Shown piece by piece: positions 62,683-64,000 of a stretch of DNA of 64,000 nucleotides. Under the pieces are notes generated by a model. The model did no database searches and was not told the origin of the DNA. It was given only the letters and a program-made list of their open reading frames with translations. Origin of the DNA: GWE2-42-39 sp963662895. GTDB lineage: Bacteria > Bacteroidota > Bacteroidia > Bacteroidales > Prolixibacteraceae. The position numbers and the translations under genes were made by a program. Location: contig OY759982.1 in the NCBI GenBank assembly GCA_963662895.1, forward strand, positions 2,790,001 to 2,854,000, read 5' to 3'. The first letter of the stretch is position 1. Every line of letters begins with the position of its first letter.

Positions 62683-64000
62683 ATGAAAATTATCTCAATC
62701 AGTTTATTCCTTTTAGGATTATGTAGCATTTCGATGGCTGCGCCAAAATCCGACGGATGGGAGTCTCTTTTTAACAGGAAAGACCTCGCCGGCTGGAAAC
62801 AATTAAACGGCAAGGCTAAGTACGAAGTAATTAATGGAGAAATTGTAGGCACCACTGTTGCAAATACACCCAACTCGTTTCTGACAACCGAACAAAACTA
62901 TAGTGATTTTGTACTGGAAGTCGATCTTCTCGTGGATGACCACATGAATTCAGGTATTCAGTTCCGCAGCGAAAGCAATGCTGATTACAGAAACGGACGG
63001 GTACATGGTTATCAGTGCGAGGTAGACCCCTCTTCACGTGCATGGAGCGGGGGTATTTACGATGAGGCCCGGCGTGGCTGGTTGTACCCGTGTACTTATA
63101 ATCCTGAAGGAGGCAAAGCCTTTAAGCATGGCGAATGGAACCACTACCGTATCGAGTGTATCGGAAACGATATCCGCACATGGTTAAACGGGGTTCCGGT
63201 TGCCCATTTGATCGATGACATGCCCCCCGAAGGTTTTATCTGTCTCCAGGTACATGGCATCGGAAATAATAAAGAAAATGAAGGCCGCCAGATCCGGTGG
63301 AAAAATATCCGTATCAAAACCAAAAACCTGAAACCTTCGCCCGCTGATAATATTTTTATTTTAAACCTGCTCCCGAACAACCTTTCCGCAGCAGAGAGGG
63401 TCCAGGGCTGGGAACTCCTGTTCGACGGAAAAACCACCAAAGGATGGGAAAGTGCCAATTCTGACAAATTCCCCGACAAAGGATGGGAAGTAAAAGATGG
63501 TGTTTTATCAGTACTGTCTAATGGCGGAGACCCCTCAAAAAAAGGCGGCGATATTGTCACTAAAGAAAAATTCAAAGCCTTTTCTTTCCAGTTTGAATTT
63601 ATGCTTACAGAAGGCGCTAACAGCGGGATCAAATATTGCACGGGGAACAACGGTCCATCAATCGGCCTGGAATACCAGCTTTTGGCTGACACTCATCCCG
63701 ATGCCACTCAGGGAGTAGTAGGTAACCGCACCATTGCTTCGCTGTACGACCTGATCCCTTCGGAAAAAAACCGCCGCTTCCTGAAGAAAGTCGGGGAATG
63801 GAACCAGGGACGAATCATCCTGTATCCCGACAACCGGGTTGAACATTGGTTAAACGGCCTTAAGGTAGTCGAATACGTACGTGGCAGCAATATATATAAA
63901 GCACTGGTAGCGAGAAGTAAATATGCCAGGTATGAAAATTTCGGCATGGCAGAAGAAAGTCCCATTCTTTTACAGGATCATAACGATACAGTACACTTCA
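62683..64000 (+). CDS. Tandem DUF1080 (3-keto-disaccharide hydrolase type) protein, cut by the window end
   Basis: A frame of at least 439 codons open to the window end. Signal peptide residues 1-20 (SISMAA). Two DUF1080 (PF06439) jelly-roll domains follow: the first from GWESLFNRKDLAGWKQLNGK, with MNSGIQFRSE and WNHYRIECIGNDIRTWLNGV; the second from WELLFDGKTTKGWE, with EGANSGIKYC and WNQGRIILYPDNRVEHWLNG. Single members bind or hydrolyse 3-keto-disaccharides or other glycans in the periplasm. The gene is divergent from the membrane winged-helix regulator. Confidence 0.85.
   Translation, partial: MKIISISLFLLGLCSISMAAPKSDGWESLFNRKDLAGWKQLNGKAKYEVINGEIVGTTVANTPNSFLTTEQNYSDFVLEVDLLVDDHMNSGIQFRSESNADYRNGRVHGYQCEVDPSSRAWSGGIYDEARRGWLYPCTYNPEGGKAFKHGEWNHYRIECIGNDIRTWLNGVPVAHLIDDMPPEGFICLQVHGIGNNKENEGRQIRWKNIRIKTKNLKPSPADNIFILNLLPNNLSAAERVQGWELLFDGKTTKGWESANSDKFPDKGWEVKDGVLSVLSNGGDPSKKGGDIVTKEKFKAFSFQFEFMLTEGANSGIKYCTGNNGPSIGLEYQLLADTHPDATQGVVGNRTIASLYDLIPSEKNRRFLKKVGEWNQGRIILYPDNRVEHWLNGLKVVEYVRGSNIYKALVARSKYARYENFGMAEESPILLQDHNDTVHF

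Noticed and set aside
1..64000. tRNA, rRNA, insertion sequences or prophage
   Set aside because: No cloverleaf, rRNA block, transposase, integrase or phage structural gene was recognised on reading both strands.

Overview
The window looks like the chromosome of a member of the Bacteroidota, probably a Bacteroidales/Marinilabiliales-type environmental or anaerobic bacterium. The grounds are TAnnTTTG promoter boxes, FtsX/MacB-type permeases without an ATPase, a LytS/LytTR two-component pair, a DUF5686 outer-membrane protein, GH97 and GH20 glycosidases, a BlaI/M56-TonB pair, and a CarboxypepD_reg-plug-barrel TonB receptor. No rRNA, tRNA, CRISPR array or transposase was found, so the genus cannot be named.

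Layout. 1-8.9 kb is an accessory strip of small single-domain genes (DUF1330, GNAT, ferredoxin-nitroreductase, VOC, shortened SRPBCC, DUF3795, YdeI-like), with gene remnants and dispersed repeats, around a minus-strand run of a polysaccharide deacetylase, a B1-like metallo-beta-lactamase-fold protein with altered zinc ligands, a small membrane protein and a LytTR/LytS signalling pair. 9-13.9 kb holds two FtsX-type permeases and the decayed 3' end of a third, bracketed by C-rich palindromic elements. 14.2-26.7 kb carries two adjacent RND efflux operons of different design: TetR + adaptor + a single RND-TolC fusion polypeptide, then GbsR/MarR + TolC + adaptor + RND pump with matching palindromic operators at both of its promoters. 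27-37.6 kb is a plus-strand envelope cluster: radical SAM/SPASM enzyme, two small winged-helix proteins flanking a patatin/beta-barrel protein and an LpxL-like acyltransferase, a DUF5686 outer-membrane protein, an ArnT-like glycosyltransferase and a membrane nucleotide cyclase.

The cyclase converges tail-to-tail, 4 bp apart, with an HD-domain protein carrying a C-terminal PycTM (DUF5706) domain, the effector domain of Pycsar anti-phage systems. The cyclase keeps its metal and transition-state residues but lacks the Lys/Asp pair that selects adenine. This pair is the strongest candidate in the window for an undescribed signalling or defence system.

38.8-64 kb is more ordinary: a large outer-membrane protein whose phosphoesterase domain has lost its catalytic motifs, a histidine phosphatase, a cytidylate-kinase-like protein, a 760-bp repeat-filled gap, a DUF6807 protein, RecG, GH20, a B3/B4-domain protein, an acyltransferase, an amidase, GH97, BlaI plus an M56-TonB sensor with tandem operators, a TPR protein, a His-rich small protein with a TonB receptor (probably metal related), glutamate dehydrogenase, a membrane-anchored winged-helix regulator and, cut by the window end, a tandem DUF1080 hydrolase.

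Family names rest on recognised motifs, not on database searches.
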